Below are positions 33,121 through 40,451 of a DNA stretch of 64,000 bases, piece after piece (the first letter of the stretch is position 1; each line of letters starts with the position of its first letter). Under the pieces are notes generated by a model. The model was not told the origin of the DNA. It saw only the letters and a program-made list of their open reading frames with translations, and did no database searches. A program made the translations under genes and the position numbers. Source of the DNA: Pedobacter xixiisoli (GTDB lineage Bacteria; Bacteroidota; Bacteroidia; Sphingobacteriales; Sphingobacteriaceae); NCBI RefSeq assembly GCF_900215335.1, contig NZ_OCMT01000003.1:124001-188000 (forward strand). Reading direction: 5' to 3'.

Positions 33121-34497
33121 ATGAAAAGAAAACTAATAATCATATACGTTTTAACAGTAATTACAGCGGCAACAAGCTGTAAAGACTTCATTTCGGTCGG
33201 ACCCCCTACCAACAAGTTGGCTAGTTCTACAGTCTTTTTAACAGAGGAAACGGCGACCGCTGCAATCAACGGTTTGTATATTACCCTGTCCGGAACAAAC
33301 TTATATTTTGCTTCTGGTGGAACTACAGCATATCTTGGTTTGTACTCTGATGAACTAATCTACACGTCAACTAACGCAAATATTACAGAATTTTATAATG
33401 GGAATCTATCCCCAACAAACGGATTGGTCAATTTTAATTTTTGGGAGAAACCGTATCAGATCATCAACCAAGCAAATAGTTGTATAGCTTCTTTAAAGAA
33501 ATCTTCTCTCGCTCCTGATTTTACAAATCAACTGCTCGGTGAAGCCTACTTTATCAGAGCTTTTTGCTATTGGCACCTAATCACATTATTCGGCGATGTA
33601 CCACTGGTTATTTCGTCAACAGATTACGAAGCGGTAACACAAATGACGCGTACACCAATTACTGAGGTACAAGAGCAGATAATTTCCGATTTATCTACAG
33701 CAAAAGGTCTACTAAAGCCCAACTATCCAACAACAGGACGATATCGGGCAAACTATTATGCAGTACTGGCTTTTCAATCTCGTGTAAATACATTTTTAGG
33801 AAATTGGCCCGAAGTGTTAAGCACAAGTAATGAGGTACTTGCTCAAACTTCTATCTACAGCTTAGAAAATGATCTTAATCGTGCATTTCTAATTGGTAGT
33901 TCAGAGGCAATCTGGCAAACTGCTTCCGGAAATGCGACTACCAATACATTCGAAGCCTTAGCATTTATTCCTCTCACCACAGCTTCTATTAGACCCAACT
34001 ATGCAATACAGACCGATTTATATAATTCCTTTTTATCAACGGACAAGAGGAAGACAAATTGGATCACAAGTAAAACCGTAACCGGAACTACGTATCGCTA
34101 TCCGTACAAATACAAGGTACGTCCAATTACACCGAAAACAGAGTGCCAGATGATGATCAGATTAGCTGAAATTTTTCTGAATAGAGCGGAAGCAAAAGCC
34201 CATCTTAACGACCCAACTGCAATAGATGATTTGAATAAAACGAGGAACAGAGCAGGACTAATAAATTTATCTGGGCTTTCAGGCCAGACATTAATTGATG
34301 CGGTATTAGCTGAACGCAGGCTTGAACTTTTTGCTGAAATGGGACTGCGATGGTTTGATTTGAAGCGTATTAGAAAACTTGATCAACTTATAGCACCGAT
34401 AAAATCTGAATGGAAATCTTCAAATGCTTTATTTCCGATACCATTTAATGAGCTGATGGCAGCTCCTAAGTTAATTCAAAACCCAGGATACAATTAA
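33121..34497 (+). CDS. SusD/RagB-type surface lipoprotein
   Basis: This 458-residue lipoprotein has a lipobox (signal MKRKLIIIYVLTVITAATSC, Cys at about residue 20). SusD-family marks are LLGEAYFIRAFCYWHLITLFGD in the first half and RLAEIFLNRAEAKAHL, then AERRLELFAEMGLRWFDLKR, at the end. It would form the lid over the SusC barrel and bind the ligand. The ligand cannot be named; the neighbours (redoxin, MauE-like protein, small secreted cysteine protein) argue against a simple polysaccharide locus, since no glycoside hydrolase is present. Confidence 0.93.
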   Translation: MKRKLIIIYVLTVITAATSCKDFISVGPPTNKLASSTVFLTEETATAAINGLYITLSGTNLYFASGGTTAYLGLYSDELIYTSTNANITEFYNGNLSPTNGLVNFNFWEKPYQIINQANSCIASLKKSSLAPDFTNQLLGEAYFIRAFCYWHLITLFGDVPLVISSTDYEAVTQMTRTPITEVQEQIISDLSTAKGLLKPNYPTTGRYRANYYAVLAFQSRVNTFLGNWPEVLSTSNEVLAQTSIYSLENDLNRAFLIGSSEAIWQTASGNATTNTFEALAFIPLTTASIRPNYAIQTDLYNSFLSTDKRKTNWITSKTVTGTTYRYPYKYKVRPITPKTECQMMIRLAEIFLNRAEAKAHLNDPTAIDDLNKTRNRAGLINLSGLSGQTLIDAVLAERRLELFAEMGLRWFDLKRIRKLDQLIAPIKSEWKSSNALFPIPFNELMAAPKLIQNPGYN

Positions 34498-34499
34498 TT

Positions 34500-35798
34500 A
34501 TGATAAAAAATCTCATTAGAAGCATTCTACTAATATCGTTGATGCTCACATTTTTCAGTTCAAGCGCTCAAAAGATAAAGCCACTAACTGTTGGAGATCA
34601 AGTTCCGGATATTGTTTTACAAAAGATGCTGAATCACACTGACACTTCGGGCAAATTAAGTGATTTTTCCGGCAAAGCAATTATTATTGATCAATGGTTT
34701 ATTGCTTGTGTACCATGTATTTCCGCTATGCCTAAATTAGACAGCTTACAAAAGGAATTTGGTGATGTATTGCAAATCCTTCCTGTAACTTTCGAAAAAA
34801 AAAGTGCTGTCAAAGAGTTTTGGAGAAGTAATATTATTGTAACCGGTATTCAAATGAAACAGGTTGTAGAAGATACTTTAGTTCGTGCATATTTTCCTGC
34901 AATTAGTTTTCCGCAACAAGTTTGGATAAATAAAGATAGGATTGTTGTTGCAATAACCGATGGAAAGAATACTACTAAATCAAATTTAATTAAGCTTATT
35001 AATGGAGAGAAAATATTACTAAGTGTTAAAAGTGATGAGATGGATATTGAGGTTAGAAATGCACTAAAGCCCAATATGATTACACGATATGAAGAAAACA
35101 AGAACAAATTACTCTTTTACTCCTATTTAAGTAAATACCGAAAGGAATTGGCAGGTTGGTCATTTTCCAAATTGGACACCGCTGCTAAAATCGTACGTGT
35201 TCTCAATAATAATAAAACTCTATTGAAGCTCTATGATTTTGCATATGCGAATAATTCGTGGGAGCCACGACATCTACCGACCAGAATGATAAGAAAAGAT
35301 AGTTGTCCCTACCAGACGGGTACTGAAGAAATAGTCGATACAACATCACAATTCTGTTATGAACTGATGTATAGCGGATATACGACTAAAGGATTTAGTA
35401 AGTATATGATCTCCGATTTAGATAAATTTTTTAAGATAAAAAGCCACGAAGAGTTTAGAGATATAGAGTGCATAGTGATAAGTCCTAATGGCAAAGGGCT
35501 TAAATATCGAACTACCTATCAGCCCAACCGTAAAAGTTATTCTACTTTTAGTCTGAAAAAATTAAAGCGCGCACTAGTAAACGATGTGCCATTATTTTTA
35601 GTCCAAAGAAATTTAATTCAACTAGTTGATGATATTCCTGTTTTGATTGAGTGTCCAGGTAACGACGGCAAAATCAATTTTGATGTAAGATGGGATTTGT
35701 CAAATCTGGATTTAATGAACAAAGATTTAGTAAAGTTTGACTTAAAAATTGAAAGAGTTTTTCGAAAAAGAAAAGTAATAATACTTGAAGATATTTGA
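34500..35798 (+). CDS. Secreted TlpA/redoxin-like protein with long C-terminus
   Basis: This 432-residue protein has a signal peptide (ILLISLMLTFFSSSAQ) and a thioredoxin-like domain over about residues 28-165 (VGDQVPDIVLQKM, DFSGKAIIIDQW). The active-site motif is CVPC (C70 and C73), where TlpA proteins usually have WCxxC; the Trp is replaced by Ala. The remaining 260 residues are of unknown fold. A secreted thiol-disulfide protein after SusC/SusD is a recurrent arrangement in Sphingobacteriaceae. Its gene starts 2 bp after susD and ends in a strong terminator, so it closes the operon. Confidence 0.83.
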   Translation: MIKNLIRSILLISLMLTFFSSSAQKIKPLTVGDQVPDIVLQKMLNHTDTSGKLSDFSGKAIIIDQWFIACVPCISAMPKLDSLQKEFGDVLQILPVTFEKKSAVKEFWRSNIIVTGIQMKQVVEDTLVRAYFPAISFPQQVWINKDRIVVAITDGKNTTKSNLIKLINGEKILLSVKSDEMDIEVRNALKPNMITRYEENKNKLLFYSYLSKYRKELAGWSFSKLDTAAKIVRVLNNNKTLLKLYDFAYANNSWEPRHLPTRMIRKDSCPYQTGTEEIVDTTSQFCYELMYSGYTTKGFSKYMISDLDKFFKIKSHEEFRDIECIVISPNGKGLKYRTTYQPNRKSYSTFSLKKLKRALVNDVPLFLVQRNLIQLVDDIPVLIECPGNDGKINFDVRWDLSNLDLMNKDLVKFDLKIERVFRKRKVIILEDI

Positions 35799-35826
35799 AA
35801 AAGGCAACCTTTGTAGGTTGCCTTTT
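35799..35826. terminator. Bidirectional terminator
   Basis: AAAAGGCAACC (35799-35809) and GGTTGCCTTTT (35816-35826) form an 11-bp perfect stem with a 6-nt loop, between convergent genes. It is T-rich on both strands, so it can end the SusC/SusD operon and the opposing small gene. Confidence 0.88.
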
Positions 35827-35829
35827 CTT

Positions 35830-36123
35830 TTATTGTAACTCTTTGTCTCCTTCAAGGATAATTGGGTCACTTTCCGGTACGTTATTTTCAAAATCGTACT
35901 CATCGTAACCAACTACACAATCCATAATGCGGTCCTCTCCGCATTGTGACTGCTTATTTGTTTGAGTATCCTGCCCAAGGTAATCACCATTACTTAGTGA
36001 AAACCAATGTGGATCATTTGATGCTTTTGCTTCAACCTTCGTTGGAGCTGGTGACATTGCAAATGCTGCTGCAATGGCTGCTGTTGCGGCGAATACGCCC
36101 AGCGTACTTGTTAACTTTTTCAT
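35830..36123 (-). CDS. Small secreted DUF6520-like protein
   Basis: This 97-residue protein has a signal peptide with an Ala-rich core (LGVFAATAAIAAAFAM) and a short mature part of about 65 residues. The mature part has two Cys residues (SQCGEDRIMDC) and a strongly acidic end. It fits the pattern of DUF6520-type small proteins that occur beside MauE-like and TlpA proteins in Bacteroidota. The two Cys are candidates for a disulfide made by the neighbouring redox proteins. Role unknown; a secreted peptide or a substrate of the SusC/SusD system is possible. Confidence 0.65.
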   Translation of the reverse strand: MKKLTSTLGVFAATAAIAAAFAMSPAPTKVEAKASNDPHWFSLSNGDYLGQDTQTNKQSQCGEDRIMDCVVGYDEYDFENNVPESDPIILEGDKELQ

Positions 36124-36183
36124 AGTGTATGATGTTTGAATTTGCCTACTCTACATCCCGGTTTTCGGCATCCCCGTTTTTCT

Positions 36184-36624
36184 TCATTTGTATATCAGGT
36201 TTGTATCCTGCTGTTTTCGTTTGTAAAGGATCAGACCTGTTATGTTGAGTAGTAGAAAAGCTGTATTGATAATTAGTTGTCCGTGCCAGGTCATTCCAGA
36301 AATAAGGCTTCCGCAATCGCACGTGGCTTTGCTCGGATCTATGTACAGCATGTAGTATACGTATCCGGTAAAGAAGGTCAGTAGCCCTGCGGACAACCAA
36401 AGTCCGTACTTTCGAAATGGCTTAATGATTAACGTGATTGCAATAGTAATTTCGAGCGCTGGTAGAAAATAGAAAATGAAATCTTTATAATCTGTAGCTA
36501 GTGGGTTCCAATCAAGCTGCCTGTAAAATGCATCGTGAAAAACGATCTTATTACGGGCATCAAATGCCCACAAAAAGATGATACAGAAAATAATGATTTC
36601 AAGAATAATGGTTCGTGTTTTCAT
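36184..36624 (-). CDS. MauE-like integral membrane protein
   Basis: I start at 36624 (MKTRTIILEIIIFCIIFLWA), since the upstream ATG at 36681 adds a non-membrane stretch. The 146-residue protein has four membrane helices and a CDCGSL motif near residue 100, like the Cys motif found in MauE and related DoxX-type proteins. MauE helps form disulfides in periplasmic proteins. Here it lies 60 bp before the small cysteine-containing secreted protein and convergent with the redoxin, which together suggest a local disulfide-handling set. Confidence 0.75.
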   Translation of the reverse strand: MKTRTIILEIIIFCIIFLWAFDARNKIVFHDAFYRQLDWNPLATDYKDFIFYFLPALEITIAITLIIKPFRKYGLWLSAGLLTFFTGYVYYMLYIDPSKATCDCGSLISGMTWHGQLIINTAFLLLNITGLILYKRKQQDTNLIYK

Positions 36625-36734
36625 GGCGTGTGCGTTTTGTTTTACCCTTGGGGCTTGGGTCAAATGTAAAACGGTTTTCAAATGCCAGTCAAGTGTTTTA
36701 GGGGCTTAGGACGTATACAGCCCTAAATTTTACC

Positions 36735-37562
36735 CTATCCCGCCATATATTTTTTTCTTTGATCTTTAAAATCTTGCATAAATTTCCTGGTAACGTATAA
36801 TTTATCTAATTCGCTGCTTGAAATCAGTTCTATAAATTGTGGTTTAAAGAGAAGATCTAATGTTTTGGATCTAGTTCCTGTGTTCACTCCTTTGATCATT
36901 TCGAGGTTAACGATGGCGGACTGATTTACTTGACATAAGCTGGTATTGGCGTAGGTTTGAACGATATTACTTATACTATCTTTTTTGGAATACTCGTGTC
37001 CTGATATGATTTTGATCTTGACGTTCTTTTGATCTTTATAAATGTAAAGAATGTCGGTAGAGACATTCAGCACTACATCCACACCATTATGTTTAATTTC
37101 TAATATCTCGGCAACTTGCTTTGCCGCCGGAATTGTTACAAATAATGAAATTGGAACTTGATAAATAACATTAACAAAGGCAATAAATATCAATACCGTA
37201 CCCATGTCGTGGAACACAAATAAAGGTATCCACGAAATCCTTCCTGACACAATAAAAAAGATGCTGATCAGCACCAGGTCTGCAAGTGCTGGAACTACAA
37301 CACCATGTAGAATTTGCAGAAATATTCTTTTGATACGGTTTTTTCGCCAAGGATGCGTACGGTTTAATTTGTCGTTGTTGGTATGGATGATGTAGAGAAT
37401 AAGATAAGATATACCTACACTGAGTATAAATGCGACGTAAAACAATGGGTTAACAATTGCTTTTGGGATCAGGTCCCAGTGACCATTGATATTGATGTGG
37501 AAAGCGGCCAGAAAGGATACGACAAGACGTATCCAGACGAGGGAATAGCGGTGTGTTTTCAT
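36735..37562 (-). CDS. Membrane-bound LytTR transcriptional regulator
   Basis: This 275-residue protein has four membrane helices in the first 155 residues (for example FYVAFILSVGISYLILYII and LIFIAFVNVIYQVPISLFV) and a C-terminal LytTR DNA-binding domain of about 110 residues (LNVSTDILYIYKDQKNVKI, then TSLCQVNQSAIVNLEMIKGVN). LytTR proteins with a membrane part and no receiver domain are common local regulators in Bacteroidota. It lies upstream of the MauE-like and DUF6520-like genes on the same strand and probably controls them. Confidence 0.85.
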   Translation of the reverse strand: MKTHRYSLVWIRLVVSFLAAFHININGHWDLIPKAIVNPLFYVAFILSVGISYLILYIIHTNNDKLNRTHPWRKNRIKRIFLQILHGVVVPALADLVLISIFFIVSGRISWIPLFVFHDMGTVLIFIAFVNVIYQVPISLFVTIPAAKQVAEILEIKHNGVDVVLNVSTDILYIYKDQKNVKIKIISGHEYSKKDSISNIVQTYANTSLCQVNQSAIVNLEMIKGVNTGTRSKTLDLLFKPQFIELISSSELDKLYVTRKFMQDFKDQRKKYMAG

Positions 37563-37799
37563 CCGAGCGGCAATTATTGTTCTGTAGTAGGCCCGCGATT
37601 GAATTGCAAGAAAGAAAAAAAATCGTTTATGCCGACGGATCGTACCGTTAAATTTATATCAGCACACAAAATAAGATGTGTTAATATTCACCTTCTCTCA
37701 TTTCACCGCCCTAAAATGTCAACAAATCCCTTTTCCATGCTTGTATTTTACGCAAAGGTAATTTCGCTCCCGCTCCATTGGGGTTTGCATAAAAACAAG

Positions 37800-38147
37800 A
37801 TGGAAAAGAAAAATGAAATAGCAGTTTTGGAGATCCGGCAGGAGATCACTGCGATGGATATTAAGAAATTTACTATGTACTCAGATAGTTCGCACGGATG
37901 GTTACAAGTACCGGTGAGATTGTTGGAATTGCTGAAAATTGAACAAATGATAACGAAATATTCTTATCAATCTCGGGATCGGAAGTACTTATACTTAGAA
38001 GTGGATCTCGATGCTTGGACATTTGTAACGGCGTACTGCAATATAATGGATATTACTGCAGGACAATTTACAACGCAATGGAACTATGTTGATAGCGTCA
38101 ACTGTTTTGTGCGAGGGTTGCAGCATTATCAATTTTCTGGAAAATAA
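37800..38147 (+). CDS. Small conserved-type protein with an HGWLQVP motif
   Basis: I place the start at 37800 (MEKKNEIAVLEIRQEITAMD); the frame is open further upstream but only as antisense to the LytTR gene. The 115-residue product has SSHGWLQVPVRLLELLKIEQ and KYLYLEVDLDAWTFVTAY, the pattern of a small family found on plasmids, phages and ICEs (typically HGWLEVP, followed by SYSY and a YLEEDCD-like motif). No enzymatic residues are evident. It ends at a strong hairpin terminator. Confidence 0.65.
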   Translation: MEKKNEIAVLEIRQEITAMDIKKFTMYSDSSHGWLQVPVRLLELLKIEQMITKYSYQSRDRKYLYLEVDLDAWTFVTAYCNIMDITAGQFTTQWNYVDSVNCFVRGLQHYQFSGK

Positions 38148-38164
38148 ATTGAACTGATGGAAGG

Positions 38165-38188
38165 AAGGCTGGTACAAGTACCAGCCTT
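38165..38188. terminator. Terminator between convergent genes
   Basis: AAGGCTGGTAC (38165-38175) and GTACCAGCCTT (38178-38188) form an 11-bp stem followed by TTTT on the plus strand, between the HGWLQVP gene and fic. It may serve both strands. Confidence 0.82.
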
Positions 38189-38190
38189 TT

Positions 38191-39672
38191 TTATTCTCCA
38201 ACAATCTTTAATATGTATTCTTCTCCTTCTTCAAAAGCATTGCTCTTTTCCAGTATACTTTGCATGTCCTCCATACTTTCGCCTGCGATCGTATGGCTGA
38301 ATTTCCATGCCCTTAACAGCATCCTGATATATTTTTCTGGTTCGTTTCTGCGGGTAAGCGATCTCAGTCCTCCGAGATAATCTGTTCGGTAAACTGTTGG
38401 GATGATGATTTTTGCCTGACCGGTCGAGGTCAGTTCGGCGTTCATCATCACCCTTGCAATCCTTCCGTTACCATCAAGAAATGGATGGACCTCGCTTACC
38501 AGAAACATCATGAAAGCTGCTTTGGCGAAGGGATGTTGTAGGGCGGCATAGTAATCAAAGCCTTTTTCCAGTGTTCCCTTCACTAGGTTAAAATCTACAA
38601 AGTCGGTTGCCCCCGCTCTGTTGTTAACGTCCTTGAACTCCCCAGGTTTTTTCTCTGGTCGGGCACTCATCAAGATCTTGTGTCGATACTTCATGATGTC
38701 GATCAATTCAGTGGGTGTTGTAGGAACTATCTGCATTTCCTGCCGATTGCTTACGATATGATATGTTCCTAAAACGTCATGACCATCTTCGTACCTGGTG
38801 GGAAGAGGTTTCCCACTTTCGATGATCTTGATGGCTTCCTCTACCTTGAACTTTGTACCTTCGATAAAATTTGAGAAGTAAGCTTCAAAGAAAGCGAAAT
38901 TGCGGTAGGCTTCCACAGTTTGATTGGGATCGGGACGCTCCGGAAACTCATTTTGCTGTAGCGTTACGAAAAGATGTTGGAAAAGGTCTACACGTGTGGG
39001 ATCGTAAGGTGAGCCAAACGCCCGAGCCTGTGCAATGGGTGAAGTTAGGATGTTGGACGGTTTGGTGCTCAATAGTGCTCCGATCATCTTGTCCAATTGT
39101 GCATACTCTTTTTCCATACCGAGCTGAGGCGCAATTTCTTTCGCCTTATCCCTAATTGCGTTGATACCCTCTTCGCCATTTACACGGATAATCTGGTCCA
39201 GTTTCAGTTCAATTTCGGGCAATGTCAATGTTTTTGAACTCGCTCCCGGTCTTCTCGACGGCTGCAGGCATTCCAGAAAAGCCCTGGCCCTTTGAGAAAC
39301 GTGAAGTTCTCCCATAAAGATCAGATCACCTTCCAAGGCGCCTGGCCCTTTTAGGAAATTTACGGTTACCCCGTGCATTTCGACTTTTTTATCATAACCA
39401 TGCGTGACAAATATATCACCACTGGATGTAGGCTGATATTCAAATGCCGAGCGATGGCTGAGTATAGCCCCCTTATAGAGATGTCCCAGGATCTTAAATA
39501 AATTCCTCTTGATAATTGTTGTCTCTGCTTCCTGTAAGTTCGAGGTGTAAACCTTTGGAACAAGCTGCTTAAGCTTACCGTCCTTGACGAATGCAGATAT
39601 CGCTCTACTGATCTCAGGTTCGCTAGAAGCGAAAATAATTTCCTGTAAATGAAGTGGGATGTTCTTGTCCAT
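38191..39672 (-). CDS. Fic protein with AbiEi-like N-terminal region
   Basis: This 493-residue protein has the Fic active site HPFLDGNGRIAR at about residue 395, complete with the catalytic His and the GNGR loop, so AMP- or other nucleotide transfer to a protein hydroxyl is likely. The N-terminal 150 residues (ISRAISAFVKDGKLKQLVPK, then GAILSHRSAFEY and GDIFVTHGY) look like the winged-helix antitoxin AbiEi rather than the usual Fic_N. The middle (about 220-290) contains a possible inhibitory helix region, EAYFSNFIEGTKFKVEEA, as in other Fic proteins with an (S/T)xxxE(G/N)-like motif. Six direct repeats lie at its start, consistent with autoregulation by the N-terminal domain. Confidence 0.85.
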   Translation of the reverse strand: MDKNIPLHLQEIIFASSEPEISRAISAFVKDGKLKQLVPKVYTSNLQEAETTIIKRNLFKILGHLYKGAILSHRSAFEYQPTSSGDIFVTHGYDKKVEMHGVTVNFLKGPGALEGDLIFMGELHVSQRARAFLECLQPSRRPGASSKTLTLPEIELKLDQIIRVNGEEGINAIRDKAKEIAPQLGMEKEYAQLDKMIGALLSTKPSNILTSPIAQARAFGSPYDPTRVDLFQHLFVTLQQNEFPERPDPNQTVEAYRNFAFFEAYFSNFIEGTKFKVEEAIKIIESGKPLPTRYEDGHDVLGTYHIVSNRQEMQIVPTTPTELIDIMKYRHKILMSARPEKKPGEFKDVNNRAGATDFVDFNLVKGTLEKGFDYYAALQHPFAKAAFMMFLVSEVHPFLDGNGRIARVMMNAELTSTGQAKIIIPTVYRTDYLGGLRSLTRRNEPEKYIRMLLRAWKFSHTIAGESMEDMQSILEKSNAFEEGEEYILKIVGE

Positions 39673-39675
39673 ATT

Positions 39676-39864
39676 GCAAATTTTTCTGGTTAAAAATCCA
39701 TGCAGGATAATTCAACACAAATTTTTCTGGCTAAAACATTCAAAATTTACAAACTTTTCTGGATAAGGTATGCAAATCTTTCTGGCTAAGTCAGCAACTA
39801 CAGATGCAATTTACAAATTTTTATGGCTAAACATGCTATTTTTTACAAACTTTTCTGGATAAAA
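39676..39864. repeat. Six direct repeats at the fic promoter
   Basis: Six copies of a motif close to RCAAAYYTTTCTGGMTAA start at 39676, 39717, 39749, 39772, 39813 and 39845. Start-to-start distances are 41, 32, 23, 41 and 32 bp. Copy 5 differs in one base of the core (TATGG for TCTGG). The first copy lies only 4 bp from the fic start codon. They occupy nearly all of the space between fic and the XRE regulator gene and look like a cooperative operator. Confidence 0.85.
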
Positions 39865-39875
39865 GCTCGTTCAGA

Positions 39876-40226
39876 TCATTTTACAAGAAGGCTTGTCAAT
39901 GTTTGTATCTGCTCCTTTAAGCTTTGGATGTGGCTTTCATATTGATCCATCATCTTGTCAGGTACTTGGATATAGTTAATCCCAATATATCCCTCTTGTT
40001 TACAATCATTGAAGATCTGCTTGGTATCAAAGCCAAGTAAATTCATAGGGTCGATGTCCAGAATTGTACTAATTTCGTTAAGCCGATTGATGGTAAGATG
40101 GGTTTCGCCAGTCTCTATCTTCGCGTAGGCGCGGTCACCGATCCCAAGCCGGTCACCCATTTCCTTTCTGGTAATACCTTTCAGTTCACGGAGCTGTTTG
40201 ATCTTAGTGTGTGCATCTGTTATCAT
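39876..40226 (-). CDS. XRE family regulator with C-terminal coiled coil
   Basis: This 116-residue protein has an XRE helix-turn-helix in the first 65 residues (LRELKGITRKEMGDRLGIGD, then KIETGETHLTINRLNEIS) and a C-terminal helical segment (YESHIQSLKEQIQTLTSLL) likely to dimerise. It precedes fic on the same strand, separated by the repeat array. Two palindromes 16-51 bp upstream of its ATG probably serve as its own operator. It may act in the regulation of the toxin locus at 40452 as well, since the two are divergent. Confidence 0.85.
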   Translation of the reverse strand: MITDAHTKIKQLRELKGITRKEMGDRLGIGDRAYAKIETGETHLTINRLNEISTILDIDPMNLLGFDTKQIFNDCKQEGYIGINYIQVPDKMMDQYESHIQSLKEQIQTLTSLLVK

Positions 40227-40241
40227 GAGAAAGCGTCTTTT

Positions 40242-40277
40242 TAGTTCAAAAATAGAACTATTATTTCAAAATTTGAA
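40242..40277. promoter_or_regulatory. Twin palindromes before the XRE gene
   Basis: TAGTTC-N7-GAACTA (40242-40260) and TTCAAAATTTGAA (40265-40277) lie in tandem in the divergent promoter region, 16 bp from the XRE start. They share TTC/GAA half-sites. Binding by the adjacent regulator is inferred from position. The remaining DNA up to the toxin operon start at 40452 is AT-rich without clear sites. Confidence 0.5.
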
Positions 40278-40451
40278 CTTTTAAAACACTACAGTTATGT
40301 AGATAGTGTATAATTTTGGTCAAAGGAAATTGCATCATCATAGTGCAAATTTTATTGCTTATCGACTTCGGTCTTGAATATTCTAATAATTTTGCACCTG
40401 AAATTTTTATAACCAAAATAGAACCAGGGCTATTCACGCCAACTTATACGA

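Noticed and set aside
37383..37799. Upstream extension of the HGWLQVP gene
   Set aside because: The extension lies mostly antisense to the LytTR gene, and a normal start is available at 37800 where the conserved part begins.
39676..39864. Short direct repeats resembling a CRISPR array
   Set aside because: Copies are only 18-20 bp, gaps vary from about 4 to 22 bp, one copy is degenerate and no cas gene is present. An operator array fits better.
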